From NCBI GenBank assembly GCA_030613145.1, contig JAUWMM010000098.1:1-6949 (forward strand): DNA of 6,949 nucleotides, written 5' to 3'. The notes below the pieces were generated by a model. That model made no database searches, was not told the origin of the DNA, and was given only the letters and a program-made list of their open reading frames with translations. This DNA comes from Desulfobacterales bacterium. Lineage in GTDB: Bacteria > Desulfobacterota > Desulfobacteria > Desulfobacterales > C00003060. Each line of letters begins with the position of its first letter. Positions within the stretch are counted from its first letter, which is position 1. Both the position numbers and the translations under genes were made by a program. Below, piece after piece: positions 5,588-6,949 of this stretch.

Positions 5588-6859
5588 GTGAAATATAATA
5601 TCGCTTTACTCCATTATTCGTGTCCACCGGTGGTCGGAGGAGTTGAAGAGATCATCCGTCAGCAAGCGTCGCTTCTTAACAGTCACTATCACAACGTTAA
5701 GATTTTTGTCGGCGACGGCGGGATCTTTTCTGACAATTGTGAAGTTGAGATTAACCCCCTGCTTGGTTCACGAAGCAGACAGATACTGAACGCCCATCAG
5801 TTGAGCTATGAAGGGGAACACGAAAAACTGGAGGGCCTAAGCAGGAAAATTTACAAGTACCTGGTGAAGTCCTTGAAAGACTTTGACGTCCTCATTGCCC
5901 ACAACGTGCTGACCATGCCGTTTAATTTGCCGTTTACCGCTGCCTTGCACCGGATGGGCCAGGAATGCCGGATGCCGATCATAAGCTGGAACCACGACTC
6001 CCCCTATTTTTATCCCGACTCTTCCGAACATCTAAACCTCTTTCCCTGGAACATTCTAAAGAGGACTTATGCAGGCATACATTATGTCGCTATATCGGAA
6101 AGTCGCAAAAAAATGTTTGCGCGTCTCTATGGAACCAGGAAGCATCTCCACGTCATTCCGAACGGCATCGATCCTATTCGCTTTTTTCGACTCAATCCCA
6201 ATACGGTCCGGTTCATCCAGGAACAACGTATTTTTGAGAGCGAATTCCTCATGGTTCAACCTTCGCGCCTCCTCCCGCGAAAGAATATAGAATTGTCCAT
6301 ACGTGTAACCAGGGCCTTGCACGATTTGGGTGTTAAAGCCCGGTTTCTTATAACCGGAGCCTATGACCCCCACGCGCCAAAGAGTCTGGAATATTACCGC
6401 AAATTAAAGAACCTGAGCCGGGAACTTGGTGTGGAAAATGACGTTTTCATCATGGCTGAGTATGTGTTCGAGAGCGGAAAAAGTCTGTTAATGGACCGTA
6501 GTACCATTCGGGATCTGTACCTGATATCCGACATTCTGTTCATGCCCAGCTTGCAGGAAGGCTTCGGCATACCCCTTTTGGAAGCAGGCATGATCAAACT
6601 GCCGGTTGTCTGCTCCAACATCTCGCCTTTTATGGAAATCGGAGGCCGGGAAGTATGCACCTTTGATCTCAATGATCCGCCCGAAAAGATTGCCCGAAAA
6701 ACCCTGGGCTTCGTTGGTAAGCTGAAACCTTCCCGGATGTTTCGTAACGTTATACGCAACTACGCTTGGGACAACATCTATCATGAGAAACTCATGCCTC
6801 TCCTCACCGAAGTAGTAGGCATACACCGGAATTTGGGTGACTGGGCATTTGCCCCGTAG
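5588..6859 (+). CDS. Family-4-like (GT-B) glycosyltransferase, second of pair
   Basis: A 423-residue protein. GTG 5588-5590 is chosen because AAGGGTGA (5573-5580) lies seven bases upstream and the sequence after it begins with the expected beta strand MKYNIALLHYS. An ATG at 5516 would overlap the previous gene by 65 bases and add an unrelated 24-residue tail. N-domain: PPVVGGVEE (13-21). The linker to the donor domain includes PNGIDP (191-196). C-domain: QPSRLLPRKN (224-233, R227 and K232 for donor phosphate) and the EX7E motif EGFGIPLLE (324-332). It resembles its neighbour at AHNVLTMPFNLP (104-115), which parallels PENVLAIPLHVP (116-127) in the first enzyme; the NHD at 135-137 may correspond to the neighbour's HHD. 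The short gap implies translational coupling and successive sugar additions to one acceptor, or two linked products. Specificity is unknown. Confidence 0.87.
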   Translation: MKYNIALLHYSCPPVVGGVEEIIRQQASLLNSHYHNVKIFVGDGGIFSDNCEVEINPLLGSRSRQILNAHQLSYEGEHEKLEGLSRKIYKYLVKSLKDFDVLIAHNVLTMPFNLPFTAALHRMGQECRMPIISWNHDSPYFYPDSSEHLNLFPWNILKRTYAGIHYVAISESRKKMFARLYGTRKHLHVIPNGIDPIRFFRLNPNTVRFIQEQRIFESEFLMVQPSRLLPRKNIELSIRVTRALHDLGVKARFLITGAYDPHAPKSLEYYRKLKNLSRELGVENDVFIMAEYVFESGKSLLMDRSTIRDLYLISDILFMPSLQEGFGIPLLEAGMIKLPVVCSNISPFMEIGGREVCTFDLNDPPEKIARKTLGFVGKLKPSRMFRNVIRNYAWDNIYHEKLMPLLTEVVGIHRNLGDWAFAP

Positions 6860-6882
6860 AGGCTTACTTTAGAACTCTCTTG

Positions 6883-6949
6883 CTAATCGGCTTTGTCCTC
6901 CAACCCCTTTTCTATCTCTTCCACGCTCTTTTCCGCCGCCTCTTTCGGG
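6883..6949 (-). CDS. C-terminal end of an unidentified gene (start outside window)
   Basis: On the minus strand one frame is open from the right edge to a TAG at 6883-6885. It gives 21 residues rich in Glu, Lys and Ala (PKEAAEKSVEEIEKGLEDKAD), which look like a charged helical tail. It is too short to identify. It converges on the second glycosyltransferase with a 23-base gap, and no shared terminator hairpin is visible between them. Confidence 0.4.
   Translation of the reverse strand, partial: PKEAAEKSVEEIEKGLEDKAD

Overview
The window looks like a piece of chromosome from an anaerobic or microaerophilic Gram-negative bacterium, most like a sulfate-reducing or metal-reducing Desulfobacterota (former delta-proteobacteria). 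The reasons are two exported multihaem c-type cytochromes, a two-iron desulfoferrodoxin, a classical rubrerythrin and a short sulfite reductase of the kind described from Desulfovibrio. This assignment rests on gene content only. No gene here fixes the genus.

Layout. Positions 1-4127 are read entirely from the minus strand. In transcription order they hold a small exported tetrahaem cytochrome of the c554 type (3693-4127), a 370-base spacer with regulatory and repeat-like structure, rubrerythrin (2750-3322), desulfoferrodoxin/superoxide reductase (2219-2593), a small siroheme/4Fe-4S sulfite reductase (1424-2077), and a pentahaem exported cytochrome cut by the left edge (1-1361). All five have strong Shine-Dalgarno sequences. 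The spacers inside the group are not empty: a 33-base-arm AT-rich inverted repeat lies between rubrerythrin and desulfoferrodoxin, and a 125-base element with imperfect terminal inverted repeats and an internal GC-rich hairpin lies between desulfoferrodoxin and the sulfite reductase.

Positions 4294-6859 are read from the plus strand, divergently from the tetrahaem cytochrome. They hold two GT-B fold, family-4-like glycosyltransferases, separated by only 7 bases and visibly related to each other. The first probably starts at a TTG and the second at a GTG. The last 67 bases contain the C-terminus of another minus-strand gene converging on them.

How the genes could work together. Rubrerythrin (peroxide reduction) and desulfoferrodoxin (superoxide reduction) form a standard anaerobe oxygen-defence pair in the cytoplasm. 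The sulfite reductase is also cytoplasmic, has an oxygen-sensitive type of cofactor, and may be co-expressed with them. The cytochromes act outside the cytoplasmic membrane, so a direct partnership with those enzymes is not implied. The glycosyltransferase pair is a separate unit, probably making a glycan or a small glycoside. No CRISPR array, tRNA, rRNA or complete insertion sequence was seen. No clearly novel system is evident. The most unusual signals are the structured spacers and the paralogous glycosyltransferase pair.
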